Shown in pieces: positions 46,480-56,760 of a DNA stretch of 64,000 nt. The position numbers were made by a program, and so were the translations under genes. Location of the stretch: the NCBI GenBank assembly GCA_036927565.1, contig JAYESD010000001.1:36245146-36309145 (forward strand). The letters are read 5' to 3'. The notes under the pieces are model-generated. The model was not told the origin of the DNA. It saw nothing but the letters and a program-made list of their open reading frames with translations, and did no database searches. The DNA comes from Tuctoria greenei. Its lineage: Eukaryota > Streptophyta > Magnoliopsida > Poales > Poaceae. Each line of letters begins with the position of its first letter. Position 1 is the stretch's first letter.

Positions 46480-47365
46480 TGTCGGTACCTTGTGTATCGG
46501 GTACCCCTTGGTACCGGAAACAGAAGCACCAAGTCTCACTGTACCGGAATGTGGACGCTCGAGGTAACACGTGGCCCGTAGTGCCGGACCTGCCTCCATC
46601 CTTAGTATGTCTTCAGTGCTACCACATGTCTAGTAGCTCCGGACCGGCCTCCCTTCTCAGGGTGGCTTTAGTGCTGCCAGGTGTCCAGTAGCTCTGGACC
46701 TGCCTCCTTCATCAGGGTGGCTTTGGTGCTGCCACGTGTCTAGCAGCTCCGGACCTACCTCCTTCCTTAGGGTGGCTCTAGTGCTGCCACGTGCCGGACC
46801 TGACTCCCCAACAAGAAAAGCTCCAATGCCGCCATGTGTCTCGTAGCTCTGGACCTATCTCCCTCTAGAGGGATGCTTCAAAGCTGCCACATGTCACACG
46901 TCCGGATCTATGTCTACAATGGGAAGACTACGAGATCTTTAACGATACAGATATTCAATGGCTATCAATTGGCTGTTACAAGACCTGGTTAATGCGCCAT
47001 TAATGTCATATTAATGACACAGGAGCAGGGGACTATCAAGACTGATAATGCTACTATTAAGGCACATTATCACACTATTAACCCCCCTTAACACCTGTAT
47101 ATCGTGTATAGGGTGGTTATGATAGCCGGGGCCACCTGTCGAGCTACAACACATACTGTAACATCCAATCCTTTGCATATAAAAGGATCAGCATATAATA
47201 TACATTGCAATTTCAGACATATACATTTTGCAATTCATAGATTATACACATTGTGTGCCCTCTAAACTATACATTTCAGACTTATATTCATATGAAGCTC
47301 CCATTGATCAATCTAAACTGTACTGTCGAGCTTGCTCCCAAACTTGAAGTAGTAAAATTTTGACA
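46480..47365 (+). repeat. 3' LTR of element B with a 55-bp tandem array
   Basis: It starts TGTCGGTACC. A unit with TGCTGCCACGTGTCTAG recurs exactly every 55 bp (46617, 46672, 46727, 46782). A TATA-like CATATAAAAGG lies at about 47176. The LTR end is unclear: TTTTGACA at 47358-47365 is a possible end, but the segment with AACCTCCGCGGGC is missing. Confidence 0.7.
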
Positions 47366-48185
47366 AGAAACAAGGACACCAACCCTACGTAATATCAATT
47401 TAAGCAACATAAGAAACCAATTCAAATAAGTTAGGCAACAATTACTAATTACTTGGGAAAAATAAGTCTATCTTGCAGTCTCTTGATCAAGAAACCCAAG
47501 ACAGAGTGCTCCTGAGCGATGGACATTCGGGTTAAAGAAACAAGGTGGAAAGGAGCATCTTAGAGGTACTATGGATAGTCCTCCGAGAAGGATATTGTCA
47601 GTGGGTAGTAACCACCTTCCCAGTCAGTCTAAAAAGGAAATTCAATAATAAGGGGACGCTGGTTATACTGGATTGTGCAGAGAAATTGGACAACAAGTGA
47701 CGCAAATGGAGAGCCATGAAATTGCAAACATCGAAAACAAACAAGACATAACATAAAGATTGGCGGAAAAGCAAAACTACATAGTGCGTCATTAAGTTCA
47801 TCAGTCCATTGCAGACCTAGACACAACCATGCGAGTGGTGTGCCATATGTACATACATGGGGTGGTTCTTGCACCACGCCAATCGCTCTTCATTAAGTCG
47901 GCCACGCGCCAAGTCGATAACAAATTTCCCAACCATGAACTACATATAAAGTGGAATATAAGTAGCGTAGGATAGGAGGGAGTAGCGACGGCAAGGACAG
48001 TACTGTGAGGACGGTGATGACAGTGAGGACGGTGTTGATGGCGATGGCGAACAGTGGGAAGACGGCGATCGCTCTTGAGTTGGATCGTGATTTGTACTGA
48101 AACGGTCTTTGGGGCGAGAGGGTGAAAGAGCGCGAAAGTTTTCTGAAAACTTAGCTAATTGTTGAATAGAGCGCCCGAGAGATTA
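47366..48185 (-). other. Unassigned stretch, possible minus-strand gene start
   Basis: A TATA-like GCTATTTAATC on the minus strand (about 48183-48193) is followed by a leader with CTCTTTCACCC and then a frame MVGKFVIDLARGRLNEERL (start about 47936). Splice-like signals and a further short frame (47598-47801) follow. I recognise no family. It may be the minus-strand gene of the small CACTA-like element to its right, or an unrelated insertion. Confidence 0.3.
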
Positions 48186-49623
48186 AATAGCTAGGTCAAA
48201 AGGAGACGAGCTAGAAAAAGCGCGTCTCAGATTGTTAACAAAGGGAGACGAGCGGGGGACATGCTCATCTCCCTTTTGCATCCTTTCGTTTTCTCAAGGT
48301 GGGTTGTGCGAAGAACATAATTTGCGGCAGGTGGAGAACTTAATTGCGGCAGGTGGTGTGGAGACGTGCAACCGGCGTGCGACCTTTCGTTTCCCCGAGG
48401 AGAGCTATTTGAAAGCATCCCATCAATGCACGTAAAATGAATTGCTCCATCATTCCACACAGACCTTATATAAGAAGCGCCATCGTTGACTACTCTATAG
48501 TTCTCCACAAGCTCACCTCCCTTTTGCATCCTTTAGTTTTTCCTCTTCTTCGTCTTATATAAGGAGCCACACACCATGGCCAATGTTCTACTGCCAAGCC
48601 CGTCGAGGAAGTGACTCTTCAAGAAATAGTGATGTGAATCCCCGAGCAGCTCTAGAATGACTTGCGCCTCATTACGGCACGAGATGCGCCCAAGAGTATG
48701 TCTCGCACCATGAGGTCCTTGGGTCTGGGTACCCTTCTAGATTTTACTAGGATGGATACAGTCGGCCACTACCTCTACACCCTCTCGGGTGTGGCCGATC
48801 GTCTCGACACTCTGTTCGAGACAATGGCCCAGTTGCTCAGTGTCGAGGGCTGTAGGAACCTGGTGGCAGCGATGCCGAGGATCCTCAGTCTCGAGGTTGC
48901 ACCGCCGGAGCAGCCGGCCCAGACTCCTTGTGCAAGGCTCCTGGGGAGCTTGTGCTAGAGGAATAGGAGGAGGATTTAGTTATTCATTTGTTGTTTTTCT
49001 TTTCTTGTGTCTTCTTTTACTTTTTCTTGTGTTTTGCAATATATTGTGTTGATTAATGAATGTGTTATCTGTGTTCATCTGTGTGAATGAATATTATCTT
49101 GTGTATTCATCTGTGTGAATGAATTATCTCGTGTGTTCACCATGTTCGTCAGGGATGACAATTAATAAGGAACGAAGATTTGATTATTTTTTGGATTAAA
49201 TCGGACTAATTCAATCAGTGAAGGTGCTCTACATTGGAATGAAAATCTATTTAGTTATCAAGTGAATATTCTCATTCGTTCAGTGAATGTGTTCATCTCT
49301 GTGTGATATCAAGTGAACGAAGGAAAAGGGAGGAGATCACGAAGTACGCCCGTGAATTGGAGACACGATAATAAAAGGAGACAAGATTTCTGTAAATAAT
49401 GTCTTATTTCCTTTTGTAAATAGGATATGAACTTTGTGCTAAGCCCATCTCAGATATTAACTTAAATGACACGCGCCGTAAAGTAGGTCGTCTCCTTTTA
49501 TAGTCAATCGAGCCATGTACAGACCCTCGTTGAAGCGGGCGTGTCTCATTTACCCATATTAGAGACAGTTGCCTTTGCGCTTGTCGCCGATCTTTGTCTC
49601 CTATTTGAGTCTCTTACGTAGTG
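48186..49623. mobile_element. Small CACTA-like element, right end seen, left end not found
   Basis: The right end reads on the minus strand CACTACGTAAGAGACTC (from 49623) and is followed directly by LINE reverse transcriptase sequence. Inside, GGAGACGA and GTCTCC motifs repeat. AAAAGGAGACGAGCTAG with GCGCGTCTC (about 48198-48233) is answered in inverse by AAAAGGAGACGACCTAC with GCGCGTGTC (about 49470-49505), as expected for subterminal repeats. A matching CACTA start on the left could not be found, so the left limit is approximate and the class is probable, not certain. Confidence 0.5.
48454..48958 (+). pseudogene. Unrecognised ORF with two TATA motifs upstream
   Basis: Two identical TATA motifs (CTTATATAAG at 48465-48474 and 48554-48563) precede an ATG at 48576. 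The longest protein-like frame runs from about 48593 to 48958, with a TGA and a TAG in its first 25 codons, then TARDAPKSMSRTMRSLGLG, TVGHYLYTLSGVADRLDTL and LLSVEGCRNLVAAMPRIL. It is helical-looking, with no membrane segment. I do not recognise the family. It lies inside the small CACTA-like element and could be its own gene or a captured host piece. Confidence 0.4.
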
Positions 49624-51825
49624 TGCCTTATATAATGTCTTGTAAAAGATTGCTTCAAAGTTTTTGTCAAATAGGTTGAAATCTTTATTACCTGCATTGA
49701 TTTTAGAGGCTCCAGGTGCTTTTGTTCGTGGAAAATTGATCACACATAAATACTCATAGCATATGAGTGTTTAAATACTATTAGATTTCAGCAGAAAAAA
49801 TGGCCCTATTTTGCTTTGAAAATTGATATGATGAAGGCTTATGATCGTATTGAGTGGAACTACCTACATGGGTGCCTTGATAAACTTGGTTTTGGTCCGC
49901 AATGGATTGAGTCTGTGACTTAGCTATGCAGTAGAAGTCAACAGAAAGCTCACTAAAACAGTGATTCTAACAAGAGGTTTGTGACAGGGAGAGCTAATAA
50001 CCCCCTATCTATTTATGTTGTGCACTGAAGTATTATGATGTCCTCTGCAAAAGATGGATGATGCCGCTGCTCTACAGGGATTAAAAAAATGGAAGGAGCA
50101 GCCCTTCTATTTCACATTTACTTTTCACAGATGACAGCATCTTCTTTACACGTGGTGACTCTCGAAGTGTGTAGAGTCTGAAATTGACTCTTGACAAATA
50201 CTGTGTGGCTTCCGGGCAGGAGATTAATTTAAAAAATCGTCAATATTCTTTGGCCAAAATGTCATCAACCGGTGAAAGCTTTTGTAATGAATAGATTTGG
50301 AATTCAAAACGAAGTTCTCCAGGATATGTATTTGGGAATGCGTAAAAAATATAAAGGATATTACAGCATCCTTTAAATTCTTCCCTGAAAAATTTAGAGT
50401 TGTTTAAGACGATGGTCCGGACGACCACTATCTTGAGCAGGAAAGGAAATATGGCTGAAATCTGTTGCACAAGCAATTCCGAACTATACTATTAGGTTCT
50501 TCCAAGTACCTGTTTGTATATGTGAAAAAATGAGATCTTGCATAGCTGATCATTGGTGGGATTTCCAAAATGGTAAAAAGAAAATGCATTGCGGTCTCAA
50601 GATTGGATGTCATCACCAAAATCCCTTGGAGGCATGGGTTTCCGGGACTTTGTTCTATTCAACCAAGCTATGCTTGGTAAACAATGTTGGAGACTCATGA
50701 CAGACCCGATGTCATTATGTGCAAGGGTCCTTAAAGAACCCTATTATCCAAATTCTGATCTTCTGAGTGCAGCTAACCGCCAAAAATAATATTTCACATG
50801 GCGTTCAATTCTGTTTGGCCGAGGTCTAGTCCATAAAGGTCTAAGATGGGGTATTGGCAATAGTGAGAGTGTCAACATATTGAAAGATAACTGGATTCCA
50901 GGATTCATAGCTGGTACCTTCATATCTTTATTAACACACCCCCGATGATGCTAAAGTAAAACTATTAATGAATGAGGACAATGTGACTTGGGGTATTACC
51001 TCTGTGAGGGCATTTTTATATGAAAAATAGGCTAATGCTATTCTGCAAATTCCAATAAGTAGATATGGGGAGGAAGACTTAGTGTCGTGGTCTCATGAAA
51101 AAAATGGAACATATTAAGTAAAATCAGCATATAACTTGCCAGGGTGAAATCCTTCTTCCAAACACGTGATCGATCTGGTGGCAGATCTGTTTCGAGTTGG
51201 CAATCGGAAAAAACCATGTGGAATTTCTGAACCCCATCCGTGTGGCTGTCAAGATTTTTGAATACGTTGACATGATTATGAGCCATTCTTTTAAGCATAA
51301 GAATTTACACAACATGAATATTCAATCCTCCAGTAATCAATGGAACATGTGCCATGAAGACCAAGTATGTATCCATGTTGATGCTGCTTTGTTTCCACCT
51401 GTCTATTGTATGGGTTAGGGAGCAGTGATTCGTAATCACATGAGACAACATCTTCTCTTCTAAGGTTTGATTATGTTTCCCAGACCTGAAATGGCTGAAG
51501 GCATCACGATTCGTCAAGCAATAATGATAGCTAAGGATCATGTTTCTCTAAAATAATACTATTCTCAGACTGCCAATTTTTTATTCAAAAAGTTACAACC
51601 AAAGACCAAGATCCGTCTCTGGTATGATCTATTGTAACTGATACCAAATCTCTGGCTGCTGAATTTGAATTGTTCTTGTCGGGATTCAAATATAGTGGCA
51701 CATAAACTAGCTAAATCTACACAATCTTTGGATTGTAATATTTATGTAAGTGTTATTCTGGATTATATCCAAAAACTACATTGTAACAAAATTACTTAAT
51801 CAATAAATATATTGTTCTAAAAAAA
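49624..51825 (+). pseudogene. LINE reverse transcriptase to RNase H, 5' part absent
   Basis: Directly after the CACTA-like end come KIASKFLSNRLKSLLPAL, EAPGAFVRGKLITH and FALKIDMMKAYDRIEWNYL, the L1-type reverse transcriptase. The active-site segment reads FTDDSIFF (about 50124-50147). Later come SLGGMGFRDFVLFNQAMLG and CWRLMTDPMSLCARVLK, then a zinc-finger region, and an RNase H domain with IHVDAALFPP and AHKLAKS (about 51365-51720). Many stops and frameshifts. A run of seven A at 51819-51825 may be the shortened tail. Target duplications were not identified. Confidence 0.8.
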
Positions 51826-53260
51826 GATTCATATAGGCCGGGGATAAAACCAATCACACCAACAATTGCGGGCCATGATCCGCTTCTTACGCTCAGCAAT
51901 GATGTTGCAACTAACTCGTGCATTCTGGCCATTGCAATGTTCTTTGAGGAAGTTGTTGCCACCTCCCACTCCTCGTGCCTCGATCTAAGCTCGTTTGTGC
52001 ACCACATTGCTTGTTGGTCCAGGCGTGTCATGCCACAAACAGATTGGACCATGATCGATCAACACACGCAAGCACATATGAGTGCACCACACACACATCG
52101 TGGAATACATTGTGGAGTTTTTTAGAACCAACACGGGACCGCTACCATGGCCACCAGATGAGTGATCGCTATGGAATAGGACAAGATGGTACTGCCAGCA
52201 ATGGAGCCGCGTGGTATAGATCAGAGCTACTATCTCATTCTGGAGCGGTGTAGCACGGTGCTGAATCATGTTCCATCGGCATGGGAGATGGTGATGTTTC
52301 GACATCTCTCGAGGAAGCTCAGTACACGGGCAATTGCAAGCAATAGAAGATGGATGAAGAGGAGGAAGGTCAGCAAGAGGAAGATGCCTAGAAGAAGCAC
52401 GAGCAGGAAGAAGTGGAAACAGTAAGGCACATCCATTTTGTGTAGTTTTGTTCTTATGCGAACCCTTTTCGTATGTTTGAAGATTCCTCATTTGGACTGT
52501 TTATGGGCTAGTACAAGTTATATATTTCGGTTGCAGTAAGAAGAGAGCAAGTGCATGCAATTGCTGCAAGTTCTCTTCACTAGTACACTTGCTAGCATGC
52601 ATTTGGCCTTTGTCTTTCTCCATTTGTGTTGATCTCACTCGTCCAAAGGATGTAGCAATCTTATTATCCGTACTTCTATTTGCGCCCAATTTGGAAATAT
52701 ATATAGCATATGTGCTCAAATTCAAAAAATAAAAATTGGTTAACTCATTTAGTATGTTTCAGTGACTGGATCAGGTGAACAAATATATTGGTTTTCTTGT
52801 TACATTTGCGTACCACACCTCGGATAATAAGGTGGAAGGACAAGAGGAGCATAAGGAAGAGCACGGAGAGGAAGAAGACGAGGAGTAGCAGGAGGAAAAG
52901 GTAAATATCTTTTTAATTTGTTCTATTCATTTTTTGACATTTTCTGTATTTTTAAAAAGCTCATGTTTATATTTGTGTGTAGATTGAGTACTAGTGGTTC
53001 CACTTGAGTTTGGTCTAGTATGCTACCTATTGTCCACTACTATGGTAAATGGTGAGTTTTTTCTTTCTGAGTGAGAAATGAAGGATTGCTAGTCTAGTGC
53101 TGGATTCAGCAGCATATTAGTAATGTTTTAGTATCCTATATTTGTGGAATGAGCACAGATCTTGCTCCAGATCCGCTGCTTATATACTCCTTATGTACAT
53201 TATGTTGTAAACTCGAATATCTTATGAAATAAAGATTTTGTATGTTTCACGTATCCTTTT
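51826..53260 (+). other. Possible broken gene with acidic exons and a polyadenylation signal
   Basis: No transposon motif is seen. Two Glu/Gln-rich coding-like segments, EEEEGQQEEDA (about 52353-52420) and EGQEEHKEEHGEEEDEE (about 52832-52890), each meet a stop and end near a GT donor (GTAAAT at about 52901). A 3'-UTR-like stretch with AATAAAG at about 53229 follows. On the other strand an 86-residue frame (51792-52052) is open but not recognised. It could be a degraded host gene or a captured fragment; I assign no function. Confidence 0.3.
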
Positions 53261-53279
53261 CGTGTGTGCTGTTGGGTGT

Positions 53280-53560
53280 CGCATCGCACGACACCACCCA
53301 ATGTGATTCTTGGAATATCGAGACCCCAATCCTCACAAGTTGCATGACCTGGCATTCAATGAAGAAGTGCCAGACTATTTCCATGTTAAGATAACAAATA
53401 GGGCAAAAATACTAATTTTACAACCCTCTTTCCTGTCACCTTGATGCAGTCCAAGGAAGATATTGAGGCAGCAGCCAAGCAGAGATCCATATCCTAGAGC
53501 CCAAGCATATTTCAAGCGTGACTATTGTGGGTCATTGAAATGATTTACGAGTTCATGTTG
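53280..53560 (-). pseudogene. LINE zinc-finger region fragment
   Basis: On the minus strand the frame FCPICYLNMEIVWHFFIEC has the Cys, His and Cys spacing of the zinc-binding domain after reverse transcriptase in plant LINEs (zf-RVT). About 15 residues before it resemble the same region. The piece is short and interrupted on both sides. Confidence 0.5.
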
Positions 53561-53738
53561 TTGCAAGAGTAGTCAGCTGCTTAGCAGTATTTAATTCATA
53601 GTTTCTAATAGGAAGAAGAAGGAACAACTACCATAAATCCAAGAGTAGAAAACATGATAGCATGACGACTAAGATGACAGTACAATCAAGGACACACAAG
53701 ACCGAACAAGACACTGCTAGAAACAACCGACTAACAAC
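53561..53738. other. Flank of element E, nothing recognised
   Basis: AT-rich sequence without a gene. The last five bases, ACAAC (53734-53738), are the expected left target duplication of element E; its right partner lies outside the window. Confidence 0.4.
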
Positions 53739-54596
53739 TGTCGGTACCCTGGGTACTGGGTACCCCGTGATATCGCAAGAAGTGCAAGAGAGTTTCACCT
53801 GTCAGAGTTGAAGGTTCCCTCAGGCCCCACATGTCACATGGCACTAGACCCACCTTCCTCATATGGGTAGCTCCGGGACTGCCACGTGTATTATAAGACT
53901 GGAGCTGAACTTTCAACAGAGGGAAGCTCCAAAGACGACACGTGGATAATAACCCCGGATCTAACCCCCCTGTAGAAGGAAGCTCCGGTGCTGCCACGTG
54001 TATAACAGCAACGGACCCATCTCTCTGCAAGGGTAAGCTCTGGATCTGCCACGTGTAGAGCCTCCGGACCTACAACACCAATGGGAACACTGGCGGATCT
54101 TCAACAGCACGGACATTCAAGGGACAATTAAAGCGACAGTTAGAAGACCTGATTACGTGTCATTAATGTTGTATTAATGACACAGGATCAGTGGGTTGTT
54201 AATAGGGATAATGCTGCCATTAAGGCACATTATCACACTATCAACCACACTTAATACTCATAGATTGTGTATTATGTTATTAAATATGCCAGGGCCACAT
54301 GTCGGGCTAGGCAAATGTTGTAACGGTTAGTCCTTAGACTATAAAAGGACCGCAGCACACGATAAAGGGACATCTGATTTAATCTGATCCAAACTCAAAC
54401 ACACACAAGCTATATTGAACACTCAATACAAAACACACACCACGTGGAGTAGGGTATTACGCTAAGGCGGTCCGGACCACATAAATCCCATGTGTCATAA
54501 TCTTGCTCCTGATCTGTGCGCGCCCAAACCAATACAAGAACCTCCGCGGGCTACATTTAGTAGTATCGGGGGAAGTGTTGTTAGTACGCTTTGACA
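53739..54596 (+). repeat. 5' LTR of element E with phased G-boxes
   Basis: 858 bp from TGTCGGTACC to CTTTGACA. Four perfect CACGTG motifs lie at 53883-53888, 53939-53944, 53995-54000 and 54050-54055, spaced 56, 56 and 55 bp, one per tandem unit. TATA motif CTATAAAAGG at 54339-54348. The promoter that drives the genomic RNA should be here. Confidence 0.9.
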
Positions 54597-54598
54597 TT

Positions 54599-54617
54599 TG
54601 GCACGCCAGGTAGGGGG
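54599..54617 (+). promoter_or_regulatory. Primer-binding site of element E
   Basis: TGGCACGCCAGGTAGGGGG starts two bases after the LTR end. It differs from the B and G sites by one base near its start (CAC in place of CGC), a likely C-to-T change on the other strand. Confidence 0.8.
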
Positions 54618-54633
54618 CACCCGATATCGCAAG

Positions 54634-55915
54634 ATGGTGAACTCCGCCGCAGGATCTTCCAACGGCAACCATGCTGAACAGCCTGCTAGAGGCAATCCCT
54701 CCAACATGCAGCAGCCAGCGTGCACCGTTGTCCCAGCGGGTGTCATGCCACCACCATCACCATTTTCCCCAGCAAACAATGCTGGACAGCAAGATGGGGT
54801 ACTTGTGTCGATCATAGCATCGGCAAACAACAACCCTGAGAATGCGCTAATTGCTGATCGAACTCTGTTAAAGTGCCCAGGAGCGCCCGGAGCACCTCAG
54901 GGTGCGATGGAGCAGTGGCGTGCTGATGTGCAACATCTGGTTGCAGCCGCAGCTGATGCCATCAGTAACCAAGGTCCTCCCCCTTCAATCCAGGCAACAG
55001 CTCAACGTAGGACCTTGTTTGGAAGAATTGGTCCTCACGTATCACAACAACAACAGCCTGTTATATCTCAGCAGGTGACTTTGCTGCCTTTCGAGGCACG
55101 ACGCACGCACACCATTACCAGGATTCTGACTCATGACCTATGGTCGGAACTTGATCGTCGTTACCAGCAGCAGGACGACCACATCTATATCGAGCGTGCC
55201 CGCGAAAGACGATAGGCTCGGGACAACCCTGCTCCTCAGGGAGTAGGGGGAGGCTGTTCTGCCCTGGCTATGCACTTACGTATGGTCAGATGGCCGCAGA
55301 AGTTCCGGCCTCATTTGCTAGAGAAATTCGACAGGATTGTCAACCCCGCCGAGTTTCTTCAAATCTACTCCACTGCTATACTTGCAGCGGGGGCAATGAG
55401 GTCGTGATGGCCAACTACTTCCCAGTGGCTCTGACTAGGACCGTAAGGTCCTGGTTCATGAGTCCTCCACCCAACTCCATCAATAGTTGGGTGGAACTAT
55501 GCCAACAGTTCATTACCAATTTTTGGAGTTCTTACACCCGGCCTGGCACTGAACTGGATTTGTTTGCTGTGAAACAAACAACGGGGGAATTGCTGTGATC
55601 CTTTATCCAGTAGTTTTCTTAGGTACATACTACCATCCCCTCAATCTCGAGCGCTTCTGTTATCGTTGCCTCCAGATAGGGTGTTCGAGACAAAAAGATG
55701 CTGGAGAAGCTGGCGACCAAAGAAGTCAGCAGTGTCACGGAACTCTTCAGCTTAACAGATAAATGTGCCAAAGCTGCAGAGGGACGTGAGATGCACTCCA
55801 AACCACCTCTGGAGGCCAACAAGAAATCCTCCAAGACTGAAGCCACTACTGTGCGGCTGCTGCGGCTCCGGGTGGCCGGGGGCCACGCCCCAAAAAACGA
55901 CCTCATCCTTCGTTA
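54634..55915 (+). pseudogene. E gag
   Basis: It starts MVNSAAGSSNGN and has a Pro/Gln/Asn-rich N-terminus, LDRRYQQQDDH and a TAG at 55213-55215. In the next frames come RWPQKFRPHLLEKF and NPAEFLQIYSTAILAAGG, then VRSWFMSPPPNSINSW and YTRPGTELDLF (the PF03732-like domain). TGA and TAG codons at about 55596, 55611 and 55620 follow. KMLEKLATKEVSSVTELF (55698 on) ends the capsid-like part. A zinc knuckle is not seen. Confidence 0.8.
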
Positions 55916-56166
55916 GAAGACGGCAACAGCTCCAATGTGTGGTGTCCGATCCACGAGATGGGCAAACACAGTCTAGAAGAATGGCGAGAGGTCCGGAACC
56001 TTGTCACGCGCTACAACAAGCACTGAGAAGAAGCTCCTTTTCACAAGCGGGAAGGAAAACAAAAAGTCGATGAAACTCCGACATCTCTAACAACGAGCAT
56101 CGAAAGACCCTAAACACTATTTATGGTGGTTCTTGGGACACTACTTCTCACCGCATCCTCAAGACC

Positions 56167-56760
56167 ATGCGGCGGGACATGGCTGCTGCAACTCCCACCG
56201 CCAGAGCGGAACCTCGTCAGAAGTGGATGGATACTCTTATCACTTTGGATGCTTCAGACTACCCTCGTAACATGATCAGAGCTGGCCGACTCCCGTTGAT
56301 GGTGTCTCCTACAATTAACAATGTTCAACTCCACCATGTATTGGTGGACGGAGGTGCAGGGTTGAACCTCATAAGCTTTGAACCCTTCATCAAGCTCCAG
56401 CGTCGACCTTAGAACCTTCGCCCCTCTCGGCCTTTTCCTGGGGTAGGTCCGGGGGCCATTACCCCTCTCAGCTCCATTACACTCCCGGTGACCTTCGGGA
56501 CTCAGGAGAACTACAGAACCGAGAAGCTGGTCTTTGACGTGGCGCAGATTAGTTTACCATTCAATGCCATACTGGGCAGGCCTACTTTATACAGGTTGAT
56601 GGCCGCCGCCCACTATGGCTACTTGGTGTTGAAGATGCCAACACCTTTGGGCATTCTCCGAATCCGCGGGGATCGCACTGCAGGAATCACCGCGTGGGAA
56701 GAACTCCACGCGCTTGCTACAACACACGAGGAAGCACCCGGTAAGGAGCTAGCTCCGAAA
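56167..56760 (+). pseudogene. E protease
   Basis: WMDTLITLDASDYPRNM leads to VLVDGGAGLNLIS, the retropepsin active site (Asp codon 56347-56349). A TAG at 56410-56412 interrupts it. FNAILGRPTLYRLMA is the conserved distal segment (56563-56610). The enzyme would cut the polyprotein. Confidence 0.8.

Larger units (their letters stand above)
12512..47365 (+). mobile_element. Tat-type Ty3/gypsy element B, interrupted by A, C and D
   Basis: Parts in order: a 3' LTR-end remnant (12512-12589), primer site (12592-12610), gag start (12629-13087), gag rest and protease (34195-36312), antisense accessory ORF (43232-45950), and 3' LTR (46480 to about 47365). The gag halves join exactly once element A and one TATGG copy are taken out, and the joined order matches element E. 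That C and D lie in the same element, and that the gag and accessory parts are one copy, is inferred from collinearity with E and F. Reverse transcriptase, RNase H and integrase are missing, apparently lost in a deletion at 37079/37080. The outer limits are uncertain because both LTRs are truncated. Confidence 0.65.
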
